A stretch of 5,668 bases of DNA from an uncultured Ruminococcus sp. (GCA_947177935.1 CAMWWG010000076.1:1-5668), one strand, 5' to 3'. Positions 1 to 5,668 are shown, numbered from the stretch's first letter. Made by a program: numbers and translations. The notes: a model not told the origin generated them from the sequence alone.

Positions 1-78
1 ATAATAAACTATACTTGCCTGAAAATTTTAAAAAATAAATCAAAATAAGGCTTGATATCTGAGAGGAGAATTAATGTT
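1..78 (+). other. AT-rich leader upstream of glmS
   Basis: This non-coding stretch is strongly A/T-rich, with A and T runs around 22-46, and ends in the glmS ribosome binding site. I see no convincing pair of promoter hexamers. Many Firmicutes carry a glucosamine-6-phosphate ribozyme in the glmS leader, but its conserved core is not recognisable here. Only 78 bases are visible, so a ribozyme lying further upstream cannot be excluded. Confidence 0.5.
64..68 (+). promoter_or_regulatory. Ribosome binding site of glmS (AGGAG)
   Basis: AGGAG lies 10 bases before the ATG at 79. It supports that start over the in-frame TTG at 52, which has no Shine-Dalgarno-like sequence in front of it and would add nine residues ahead of the catalytic cysteine. 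Confidence 0.8.
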
Positions 79-1908
79 ATGTGTGGAATTGTAGGCTATG
101 TTGGTTTCCGTGATGCGGCGGATGTTCTCATGGATGGTCTTTCCCGGCTGGAATACAGAGGCTATGACTCGGCAGGGATTGCCGTGTTTGAAAACGAAAC
201 GATCCGGGTTGCCAAATCCAAGGGCAGACTCGCAGATCTGGAACAGAAAATGCAGCAGGATGGCAAGCCATCCGGTCACGTCGGAATCGGACACACCAGA
301 TGGGCAACCCACGGCGAACCGTCCGACCGGAATTCCCATCCTCACGCCGGGGGCAATGTTACGCTTGTCCATAACGGTATTATCGAGAATTACAAGAAAT
401 TAAAAGAATTTTTAATCTCTCAGGGCAGAAATTTCAGTTCTGATACAGATACGGAAGTTGTCGCACAGTTGCTGGATTATTATTATCAGGAAAATCACAA
501 CAATCCCATTGACGCCATCATCCGGGCAAGGCAAGAGCTGGAGGGTTCTTATGCGCTGGGCGTGGTGTTTGCGGATTTCCCGGATCGGGTCTTTGCGCTT
601 CGGAAAGAAAGTCCGCTGATTGTCGGTGTGGGTGAGAATGAGAATTTTATCGCTTCGGATATGACGGCACTTCTGCAATATACCAAGAATTATTATTTGT
701 TAGAACCCGGCGAGATTGCCGTCCTGAGCAGGAAAAAAGCAAAGATTTATGATCTGCATTATCAGGAAGTCCAGAAAGAATTAAAAACAGCGGACTGGGA
801 TGTGAGCGCCGCTGAAAAATGTGGTTATGAGCATTACATGCTCAAGGAAATTCATGAACAGCCTGAGGCGATCAAGACAACGATCACGCCCCGGATCACG
901 GATGGACTGCCGAATCTAGAAGAATGCGGCATCACGCCGGAGACATTGCTGGAATTTCATAAAATTCATATTGTGGCGTGTGGTACGGCAATGCACGCCG
1001 GAACAGTCGGCAAATATGTGATTGAGAAACTGGCAAGAGTCCCCGTGAATGTGGACATTGCGTCAGAATTCCGGTACAGGGAGCCGTTGGTTTCTGAAAA
1101 TGATTTAGTAATTATTATCTCGCAGTCCGGAGAAACCGCAGACAGTCTGGCGGCTTTAAGATTGGCAAAATCCCTCGGCGCAAAAACGCTTGCAATTGTC
1201 AATGCCAAGGGCAGTTCCATTGCAAGGGAAGCCGACATGCTGATCTATACCCATGCAGGACCTGAAATCGCTGTGGCGTCTACAAAAGCCTACATGGTGC
1301 AGATTGCTGTCATGTATCTGTTTGCATTTGAACTGGCACTGGCAAATCGTCGGATTGATGAAGCAGAATGCCGGAGATTAACAGGATTATTGCAGGAAAC
1401 GCCGGAAAAAATTACGGAAATTCTGGAAAACAAATCCATGACGCAGATGATCGCAATGGAGCTGATTGCAGCCGACAGCCTGTTATATATCGGGCGTGGA
1501 CTGGATTATGCGCTGAGCATGGAGGGATCTCTGAAATTAAAAGAAATTTCTTATATTCATTCGGAGTCTTATGCGGCAGGAGAACTCAAACATGGTACCA
1601 TTTCGCTGATTACGGAGAACATGCCCGTGATTGCGATTGCCACACAGAAAGGCTTGTTTGACAAGACCATCAGCAATATTAAGGAAGTCAAGGCAAGGGG
1701 TGCAAAAGTGATTCTGGTGAGCCGGGAAGATTACGTCCCGGATGCAGACATTGCAGATTTCAAATTTGGTCTGCCGGATTTTGATGATTTGTTAATGCCC
1801 ATGCTTGCAGTTGTGCCGCTGCAATTACTTGCCTATTATACTGCCGTCCACAAGGGAACAGACGTGGATAAGCCGAGAAATCTGGCAAAATCCGTCACAG
1901 TAGAATAA
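79..1908 (+). CDS. glmS: Glutamine--fructose-6-phosphate aminotransferase (isomerizing), GlmS
   Basis: This cytoplasmic enzyme converts fructose-6-phosphate and glutamine to glucosamine-6-phosphate and glutamate, the first committed step towards UDP-N-acetylglucosamine and peptidoglycan. The protein has 609 residues, matching E. coli GlmS in length and register. The start at 79 gives MCGIVGYVG, so Cys2 becomes the N-terminal nucleophile after Met removal. The class II glutaminase domain spans about residues 2-240, with YRGYDSAGIAV, GHTRWATHG (H72 to G79) and HNG (98-100, the oxyanion-hole Asn and Gly). The first SIS domain (about 290-425) has ACGTAMHAG near C301 and SQSGET from S348. The second SIS domain (about 460-600) has EGSLKLKEISY, including E489, the H505 region in GELKHG, and the C-terminal KPRNLAKSVTVE with catalytic K604. 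All main catalytic residues are present. One oddity is Ala304, where E. coli has the phosphate-contacting Ser303 (mature numbering). The gene appears intact. Confidence 0.98.
   Translation: MCGIVGYVGFRDAADVLMDGLSRLEYRGYDSAGIAVFENETIRVAKSKGRLADLEQKMQQDGKPSGHVGIGHTRWATHGEPSDRNSHPHAGGNVTLVHNGIIENYKKLKEFLISQGRNFSSDTDTEVVAQLLDYYYQENHNNPIDAIIRARQELEGSYALGVVFADFPDRVFALRKESPLIVGVGENENFIASDMTALLQYTKNYYLLEPGEIAVLSRKKAKIYDLHYQEVQKELKTADWDVSAAEKCGYEHYMLKEIHEQPEAIKTTITPRITDGLPNLEECGITPETLLEFHKIHIVACGTAMHAGTVGKYVIEKLARVPVNVDIASEFRYREPLVSENDLVIIISQSGETADSLAALRLAKSLGAKTLAIVNAKGSSIAREADMLIYTHAGPEIAVASTKAYMVQIAVMYLFAFELALANRRIDEAECRRLTGLLQETPEKITEILENKSMTQMIAMELIAADSLLYIGRGLDYALSMEGSLKLKEISYIHSESYAAGELKHGTISLITENMPVIAIATQKGLFDKTISNIKEVKARGAKVILVSREDYVPDADIADFKFGLPDFDDLLMPMLAVVPLQLLAYYTAVHKGTDVDKPRNLAKSVTVE
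1873..1908 (+). other. Conserved glmS 3' end, attTn7-like target sequence (unoccupied)
   Basis: The last codons of glmS encode PRNLAKSVTVE and stop. In E. coli, TnsD of Tn7 recognises this segment, and Tn7 inserts about 25 bases beyond the stop. Here the DNA keeps CTGGCAAAATC, as in the E. coli site as I recall it. No Tn7-like end, transposase or target-site duplication is visible downstream; an LRR gene starts 42 bases after the stop. The site is therefore a potential target only, conserved because of its coding function. Confidence 0.4.
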
Positions 1909-1950
1909 TTAAAATAAATTTTTAAAAAATTTTGAAAGAGATTTTGGCAA

Positions 1951-3309
1951 ATGAAAAAAAATAAGAAATTTTATCCAATACTTGCCGTTTGTCTGGCAAT
2001 GCTTTGTCATTTGAATCTGAATTTAAATGTTATTTCTGTATCGGCGGAAGGTGAAGAAAATTCTGTTTCCGATCCGGCAAATCCGGACAATTCAGAAAAT
2101 CCCGGAAATTCTGAGAATTCTGGGGAGACTTCCGCCACGGAAGCCCCCAAGCCGGAAGAATTATACCGGTTTGAGATCAACACGGCAGGTCGTGCGGAAA
2201 TCTATGATTTTATTCCCTCGGAGACCTACAAGGGTGCGCTTGAAATCCCCACCCAGCTTGACGGCTGTGATGTGGGCTACATCGGGAATGCGGCATTCAT
2301 GAACGCTGCCGGGATTACTGAAATCACAATCCCGGCAACGGTGACAGACATTGGAAATTCTGTATTTCTCGGCTGTACCAGTCTGAAAAAAATCAATGTC
2401 CAGTCTGGGAGCACTTATTTAAGTTCTGTGGATGGCGTTCTGTATGCGGATGAGGGGAAATTCCTGGTGGCTTATCCGGCGGCGAAAGACGGAGACACAT
2501 ACCAGATCCCGGAAATTGTGGACGAAATCGCTCCGGGCTGTTTCGGATTCTCCCAGAATCTGAAAGAAATGACTATCCCGGCGCATGTGGTCTATGTGGA
2601 TTCCTGGTGCTTTGCCTATTCTTTGATTGAAAAAGTCAGCATTGCAAGTGCCAATATTGACGAATATGCATTTGCTTACTGTGATAAATTAACCGGACTG
2701 GAATTGCAATCCGGTGTGGAGACGATTTCAGATGCCGTATTCAGTAATTGTCCGGCACTGGAGCATGTGACGCTCCCGGACACGCTCAGTACGGTGGGAC
2801 AGTACGCATTTTGCGCAACTGGCATGAAAGAAATCACGATCCCGGCAAATGTCAATGACATCAGTTACGGCGCATTTGGTTATGATCAGGATGCGAATGG
2901 CAATTTGAATCCGATTTCAGATTTTATCATTTCTGGTTATCCCGGTACGGCGGGGCAGACTTATTGCACGGAAGAAGATGCTGAGAATGATTATAAAAAT
3001 GATTTTGTATTTGTGGATCTGAGCGAAGTTCCGGAATCGAAAACGGAATCAGATAATCCGGAAAATTCCGACAATCCGGAACAGGCAGACGGAAATGATG
3101 AAATAATTCCGGGAGAAATGGATTCGGAGGAGATCCCGGAAGGCAATCTGGAAGACCTCATTGGCGTGGAAGTCAAGGGAAATCAATTTCTGCGGATTCT
3201 GCTGGCAACCGTTGGGGGGATTGCGATTATTTTAGCGATTGCCCTGGTAATTATCATTTTGAAAAAACCGAAACATGGTAAAAATCGCAAAAATCAGGAT
3301 GAAGACTAG
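1951..3309 (+). CDS. BspA-like leucine-rich-repeat surface protein with C-terminal membrane anchor (paralog 1)
   Basis: This 452-residue protein is predicted to be exported and held on the outer face of the membrane. Residues 1-32 form a signal peptide: basic MKKNKK, a hydrophobic core, and cleavage likely after VSA at 32. Residues 33-70 are a linker rich in Asn, Ser, Pro and Glu. A cap follows, then LRR_5-type repeats from about 93 to 310 carrying the signature IP..V..I....F..C..L. Two repeats precede a 36-residue island (149-184) and five plus a capping repeat follow it. The cap contains D312-Q-D-A-N-G-N-L-N, which resembles a calcium-binding loop. A second acidic linker spans 357-411, then a membrane helix at about 416-437 and the charged tail KKPKHGKNRKNQDED. 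There is no LPxTG motif. BspA-family proteins often mediate adhesion, but the ligand is unknown here. The ribosome binding site is weak (AAAGAG, 1935-1940). The stop lies one base before the next start, suggesting translational coupling. Confidence 0.88.
   Translation: MKKNKKFYPILAVCLAMLCHLNLNLNVISVSAEGEENSVSDPANPDNSENPGNSENSGETSATEAPKPEELYRFEINTAGRAEIYDFIPSETYKGALEIPTQLDGCDVGYIGNAAFMNAAGITEITIPATVTDIGNSVFLGCTSLKKINVQSGSTYLSSVDGVLYADEGKFLVAYPAAKDGDTYQIPEIVDEIAPGCFGFSQNLKEMTIPAHVVYVDSWCFAYSLIEKVSIASANIDEYAFAYCDKLTGLELQSGVETISDAVFSNCPALEHVTLPDTLSTVGQYAFCATGMKEITIPANVNDISYGAFGYDQDANGNLNPISDFIISGYPGTAGQTYCTEEDAENDYKNDFVFVDLSEVPESKTESDNPENSDNPEQADGNDEIIPGEMDSEEIPEGNLEDLIGVEVKGNQFLRILLATVGGIAIILAIALVIIILKKPKHGKNRKNQDED
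2320..2335 (+). repeat. 16-base direct repeat, copy 1 (LRR unit boundary)
   Basis: GAAATCACAATCCCGG encodes the EITIP junction between two LRR units in the first LRR gene. The identical 16 bases recur at 4067 and 5268 in the other two LRR genes. It marks shared ancestry of the repeat units and could serve as a short recombination homology. Confidence 0.7.
3296..3299 (+). promoter_or_regulatory. Probable ribosome binding site of second LRR gene (AGGA), inside the preceding gene
   Basis: AGGA sits 11 bases before the ATG at 3311, within the last codons of the upstream gene. It favours 3311 over the other in-frame ATGs at 3275 and 3299, which have no purine-rich site at a suitable distance. The site is short, so translation may depend partly on ribosomes that have just terminated at 3309. 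Confidence 0.5.
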
Positions 3310-3310
3310 A

Positions 3311-4594
3311 ATGAAATTAATATTAAAAAATAATTTACAACGATCCGGGATCAGCTTGGCAATGCTCTTGCTCTGGTATATGCTATTGTCAACACTATCT
3401 ATGATCCCGGCATATGCCGAGGATGCCGGAGAGGTGATTACTCTCCCCAATGGCTATTCTGAAGACGGACTATGGCTCTATAATGACTACGGCGACGGGA
3501 CTGTCTCCGTCACCTGTCAGGACAATACCCTCACAGAAGCCGAAATCCCGGCAGAAATCGACGGACATACGATTACAATGGTCGAGGTAGACTGTTTCAA
3601 GGATAATCCGGGACTGCAAAAAGTCACGCTCCCGGACACGATTACCGTTATTGAAGATTATTCATTCTATCAGTGCTACGGACTGGAAGAAATCAACATC
3701 CCGGAGAGTGTGACAAAAATCGGATTTCAGGCGTTTTACGGCTGTGCACTCCGGGAAGTCACCATTCCGGCAGGTGTAACCGAAATTGAGAGCTTTGCAT
3801 TTGAGGGCTGCAATTCCCTGCAAGCCATTCATGTCAGCAAAGCCAATCAGAATTATCTGGATCAGGACGGCATTTTATTTGATTATGACAAAACAACATT
3901 AATTGTATATCCCAGTGCGAAAACAGATACCAGTTACACTATCCCGGAGAACTGTACCAAATTAGAGAGTTACGCATTCATGGGAAATCAGTATCTGGAG
4001 CAGATTGATATTTCGTCCGTGCAGGAAATGGGTGAGGATGTGTTTTATTACTGTACCAGTCTGCAGGAAATCACAATCCCGGACGGTATTACAGAGCTGA
4101 AAGGTTCCGCATTCGGCAATTGCACAGCATTACGGAAGATCACGCTCCCGGAAGGAATTACGAATCTGGGATCAGGATGTTTTTATAATTGCGTCATGCT
4201 GGAAGAAATTCAATTACCGGAATCGCTCACAGGAATGAATGATTATGCGTTTTTTAACTGCGGATCTCTGAAACGTCTGACAATCCCGGAAAACGTGACG
4301 ACAATCGGCAATTATGCGTTAGGCTGGTACTATGGCAGTGATAACGGCAATGCCGGGGATGAGAACGGCGAACAGGATGATTATAAACGACTTCCAGATT
4401 TTGAAATTGATGCAGATAACGGCACAGCAGCGTTTGCGTATGCCGCCCGGAACAGTATCAAATGCACCGGTGGAATTACACAAGGAATTGTTTTTGTCTA
4501 TATTGTGCTCGGCGTGGTTGCGCTGGTAATTCTGGCAGTCATCGGACTTGTCATCATGCAGAAACGCTATCAGAAAGAGCATGAATTAAATTAA
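3311..4594 (+). CDS. BspA-like leucine-rich-repeat surface protein with C-terminal membrane anchor (paralog 2)
   Basis: From the ATG at 3311 the protein has 427 residues. In-frame ATGs at 3275 and 3299 lie within the upstream gene and would add a basic extension to an already complete signal peptide. The signal peptide is about 1-36, ending AYA before ED. A short cap with the motif YNDYGDGTVSV (57-67) leads into AEIPAEIDG (77-85) and about ten LRR_5 repeats: four before the island at 174-209, five after it, and a final capping repeat with an acidic Gly/Asn-rich loop (about 342-359). A membrane helix at about 393-416 and the tail QKRYQKEHELN complete it. The third repeat is one residue short (YGCALREV). 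Unlike paralog 1 there are no Pro/Asn/Ser-rich linkers flanking the array. It is closest to the gene downstream: the repeats after the island match in number and phase. The role is probably surface binding, as for other BspA-like proteins; the ligand is not predictable. Confidence 0.88.
   Translation: MKLILKNNLQRSGISLAMLLLWYMLLSTLSMIPAYAEDAGEVITLPNGYSEDGLWLYNDYGDGTVSVTCQDNTLTEAEIPAEIDGHTITMVEVDCFKDNPGLQKVTLPDTITVIEDYSFYQCYGLEEINIPESVTKIGFQAFYGCALREVTIPAGVTEIESFAFEGCNSLQAIHVSKANQNYLDQDGILFDYDKTTLIVYPSAKTDTSYTIPENCTKLESYAFMGNQYLEQIDISSVQEMGEDVFYYCTSLQEITIPDGITELKGSAFGNCTALRKITLPEGITNLGSGCFYNCVMLEEIQLPESLTGMNDYAFFNCGSLKRLTIPENVTTIGNYALGWYYGSDNGNAGDENGEQDDYKRLPDFEIDADNGTAAFAYAARNSIKCTGGITQGIVFVYIVLGVVALVILAVIGLVIMQKRYQKEHELN
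4067..4082 (+). repeat. 16-base direct repeat, copy 2 (LRR unit boundary)
   Basis: This is the same sequence as at 2320, here at the start of the seventh repeat of the second LRR gene. It lies inside the longer 4037-4099 segment that resembles the third LRR gene. Confidence 0.7.
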
Positions 4595-4613
4595 TTTAAA
4601 AAATATTTTTAAA
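4595..4613. repeat. All-A/T perfect inverted repeat between the second and third LRR genes
   Basis: TTTAAAAA (4595-4602) and TTTTTAAA (4606-4613) are exact reverse complements around a three-base centre. The dyad begins right after the stop codon of the second LRR gene. It has no G or C in the stem, and AAAATCTCGG rather than a T run follows it, so it is unlikely to be a good intrinsic terminator. It may be a chance product of base composition. Confidence 0.4.
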
Positions 4614-4618
4614 ATCTC

Positions 4619-4626
4619 GGGAGGTG
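4619..4626 (+). promoter_or_regulatory. Strong ribosome binding site that fixes a TTG start (GGGAGGTG)
   Basis: GGGAGGTG is a near-perfect anti-16S match ending 5 bases before the TTG at 4632. It is the strongest Shine-Dalgarno site in the window. The only other initiator close by, the GTG at 4624, is followed by an in-frame TGA three codons later. The reading frame from 4632 begins with a clear signal peptide, so this site decides the start. Confidence 0.85.
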
Positions 4627-4631
4627 TATTT

Positions 4632-5668
4632 TTGAAATTTTTTAAAAAATTATCGGGCGTTGTCCTTGCCGGGATTCTGTGTGTGCCATTATGTGCAGTA
4701 TTTCCGGAAAATCTGGTCAGTGCGGAGAATTCCGGAGATTTTGCCTATCAAGTCAGATCAGATCAGACGGCTGAAATCATCTGCCAGAATCCGGACATTG
4801 TCCGGGCGGAAATTCCGGCGGAGATTGACGGTCATCCCGTGACGGCACTCGCTGAAAATTGCTTTGCGCAGTGCGATTCCATGATAGAAGTCATCATTCC
4901 GGATACGGTTACAAAATTGGGAGATTATGCATTTTTTGGCTGTTCATCCCTCACAGAAATCGCAATCCCGGCAAGTGTGACTGCAATCGGCGATTATGTC
5001 TTTGATACAACGGAAAGATTAACGAAATTTGAAGTTGATCCGGAAAATCCATCCTATCAGTCGCCGGACGGGGTACTCTATGACAAAGCCGGGGGAACGC
5101 TCCTGAAATATCCGGAATCCAGGCCGGAACAGAGTTATACAGTTTTGGATTCCTGCCAGAACATCGCAGACTGGGCATTTGTCGGATCTGTCTATCTGGA
5201 ATCCATTGATTTACAACAAGTCCGGACAATCGGCGAAGACGCATTTTATTACTGCATTGCCCTGAAAGAAATCACAATCCCGGAGGGTGTCACGGAACTC
5301 CCCGGTGCAGTATTCGGCTGTTGTGCGGAACTGGAAACCGTGAATCTGCCGTCCGGATTACTTTCAATCGGCAATAAATGTTTTTATTCGTGCGTGTCAC
5401 TGCAAAAAATCAATCTGCCGGAGGGATTGCAGAAAATGGGAGAATACGCATTCTGCCATTGTACAGAGCTTAGAGCCTTGGCAATTCCGGAGAGTCTGAC
5501 AACAGTGAATACCAAGTGTATGGGCTATCTCTATGACGAAGAATCCAATGATTACACACTCCAGGAAAATATCACGCTCTATGTCTATCCGGATTCTGCC
5601 GCCTGGAAATATGCCGCTACGAATCATATCCCATTTGAATTCATTCGGAATTATGACCAGTTATATTT
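4632..5668 (+). CDS. BspA-like leucine-rich-repeat surface protein, 3' end outside window (paralog 3, TTG start)
   Basis: An uninterrupted frame starts at TTG 4632 and runs off the right edge after 345 codons plus two bases. There is no in-frame ATG in the signal peptide, so ATG-only gene calling would miss or shorten it. The signal peptide starts MKFFKKLSG, with cleavage likely after VSA at residue 31. A short cap leads to AEIPAEIDG, the same nine residues as in the neighbouring paralog. Three LRR_5 repeats precede the 36-residue island (134-169); five more and a capping repeat follow, with YPDSAAWKYA near the visible end. The segment from 5238 to 5300 matches 4037-4099 of the upstream gene at 46 of 63 bases by my count, in phase, which supports tandem duplication. 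No lipobox is present around Cys17 or Cys21 (L rather than a small residue precedes each). A C-terminal membrane anchor is expected from the paralogs but is not visible. Confidence 0.9.
   Translation, partial: MKFFKKLSGVVLAGILCVPLCAVFPENLVSAENSGDFAYQVRSDQTAEIICQNPDIVRAEIPAEIDGHPVTALAENCFAQCDSMIEVIIPDTVTKLGDYAFFGCSSLTEIAIPASVTAIGDYVFDTTERLTKFEVDPENPSYQSPDGVLYDKAGGTLLKYPESRPEQSYTVLDSCQNIADWAFVGSVYLESIDLQQVRTIGEDAFYYCIALKEITIPEGVTELPGAVFGCCAELETVNLPSGLLSIGNKCFYSCVSLQKINLPEGLQKMGEYAFCHCTELRALAIPESLTTVNTKCMGYLYDEESNDYTLQENITLYVYPDSAAWKYAATNHIPFEFIRNYDQLY
4636..4651. repeat. 16-base A/T palindrome just after a start codon
   Basis: AATTTTTTAAAAAATT is a perfect palindrome that encodes part of the Lys/Phe-rich start of the signal peptide (KFFKKL) of the third LRR gene. 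It may lower mRNA structure around the start or simply reflect codon choice for Lys, Phe and Leu. Confidence 0.45.
5268..5283 (+). repeat. 16-base direct repeat, copy 3 (LRR unit boundary)
   Basis: This is the same sequence as at 2320 and 4067, here in the third LRR gene and at the same structural position (second to third post-island repeat) as copy 2. Near matches also occur at other repeat boundaries, for example around 2830 and 4957. Confidence 0.7.

Noticed and set aside
15..46. glmS promoter with TTGCCT as the -35 element
   Set aside because: No acceptable -10 hexamer occurs 16-18 bases downstream.
1..78. glmS ribozyme or riboswitch in the leader
   Set aside because: The visible 78 bases lack any recognisable part of the conserved ribozyme core and are almost all A/T runs. 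A ribozyme further upstream cannot be tested here.
1811..1842. Internal promoter for the LRR genes within the end of glmS (TTGTGC, 17-base spacer, TATTAT)
   Set aside because: The hexamers match consensus only partly and lie within well-conserved coding sequence, so the resemblance may be chance. It would need transcription-start mapping.
1916..1932. Intrinsic terminator after glmS
   Set aside because: AAATTTT and AAAATTT could pair around a three-base loop, but the stem has no G or C, and only a short T run follows it. It is too weak to call.
3191..3309. Sortase (LPxTG) cell-wall anchor at the C-terminus of the first LRR protein
   Set aside because: A hydrophobic helix and charged tail are present, but no LPxTG-like motif precedes them. 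The second paralog also lacks one.
4632..4694. Lipoprotein signal peptide in the third LRR gene
   Set aside because: Cys17 and Cys21 are each preceded by Leu, not the small residue a lipobox needs. A typical signal peptidase I site (VSA) follows.
4951..5244. Reverse-strand open frame of about 97 codons
   Set aside because: It lies entirely opposite the third LRR gene, lacks a ribosome binding site and has no recognisable domain. It is a shadow of the repeat-rich coding strand.
2320..5283. CRISPR array or other spaced DNA repeat system
   Set aside because: The repeats are in-frame LRR units with diverged sequence and protein-level periodicity of about 23 residues, not identical repeats with unique spacers.

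Overview
The window looks like the chromosome of a moderate-GC, low-to-mid AT Firmicute of the class Clostridia. A Ruminococcus-like gut or rumen bacterium is my best guess. The reasons are strong Gram-positive type Shine-Dalgarno sites (AGGAG, GGGAGGTG), a TTG start, all genes on one strand with short AT-rich gaps, and clustered BspA-like leucine-rich-repeat (LRR) surface proteins. The genus is inference; nothing here is species-diagnostic. No mobile element, CRISPR array, tRNA, rRNA or prophage gene is visible.

Layout: positions 1-78 are an AT-rich leader ending in a good ribosome binding site. Positions 79-1908 hold a complete glmS (609 residues, the same length as the E. coli enzyme). Three paralogous secreted BspA-like LRR proteins follow on the same strand. 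The first (1951-3309) and second (3311-4594) are complete. The third starts at a TTG at 4632 and runs off the right edge. The gaps are 42, 1 and 37 bases, and none holds a GC-rich intrinsic terminator, so co-transcription of at least the LRR genes is plausible, and read-through from glmS is possible.

Each LRR protein has a signal peptide, a short N-terminal cap, a run of roughly 23-residue LRR_5-type repeats (I-P-x-x-V-x-x-I-x-x-x-A-F-x-x-C-x-x-L), one non-LRR island, further repeats and a C-terminal cap. In the two complete genes a single membrane helix and a short charged tail follow, giving proteins displayed outside the cell and held by a C-terminal membrane anchor rather than by sortase. 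The island is exactly 36 residues in all three paralogs, while the number of repeats before it varies (2, 4 and 3).

GlmS makes glucosamine-6-phosphate for cell-wall precursors in the cytoplasm. The LRR proteins probably act in surface adhesion or binding. A direct functional link is not shown by the sequence; sharing an operon with glmS may be incidental. I see no convincing new multi-gene system. The most informative signal is the recent-looking tandem family of LRR surface proteins with a fixed island, and an edge-truncated TTG-start gene that an ATG-only gene finder would miss.
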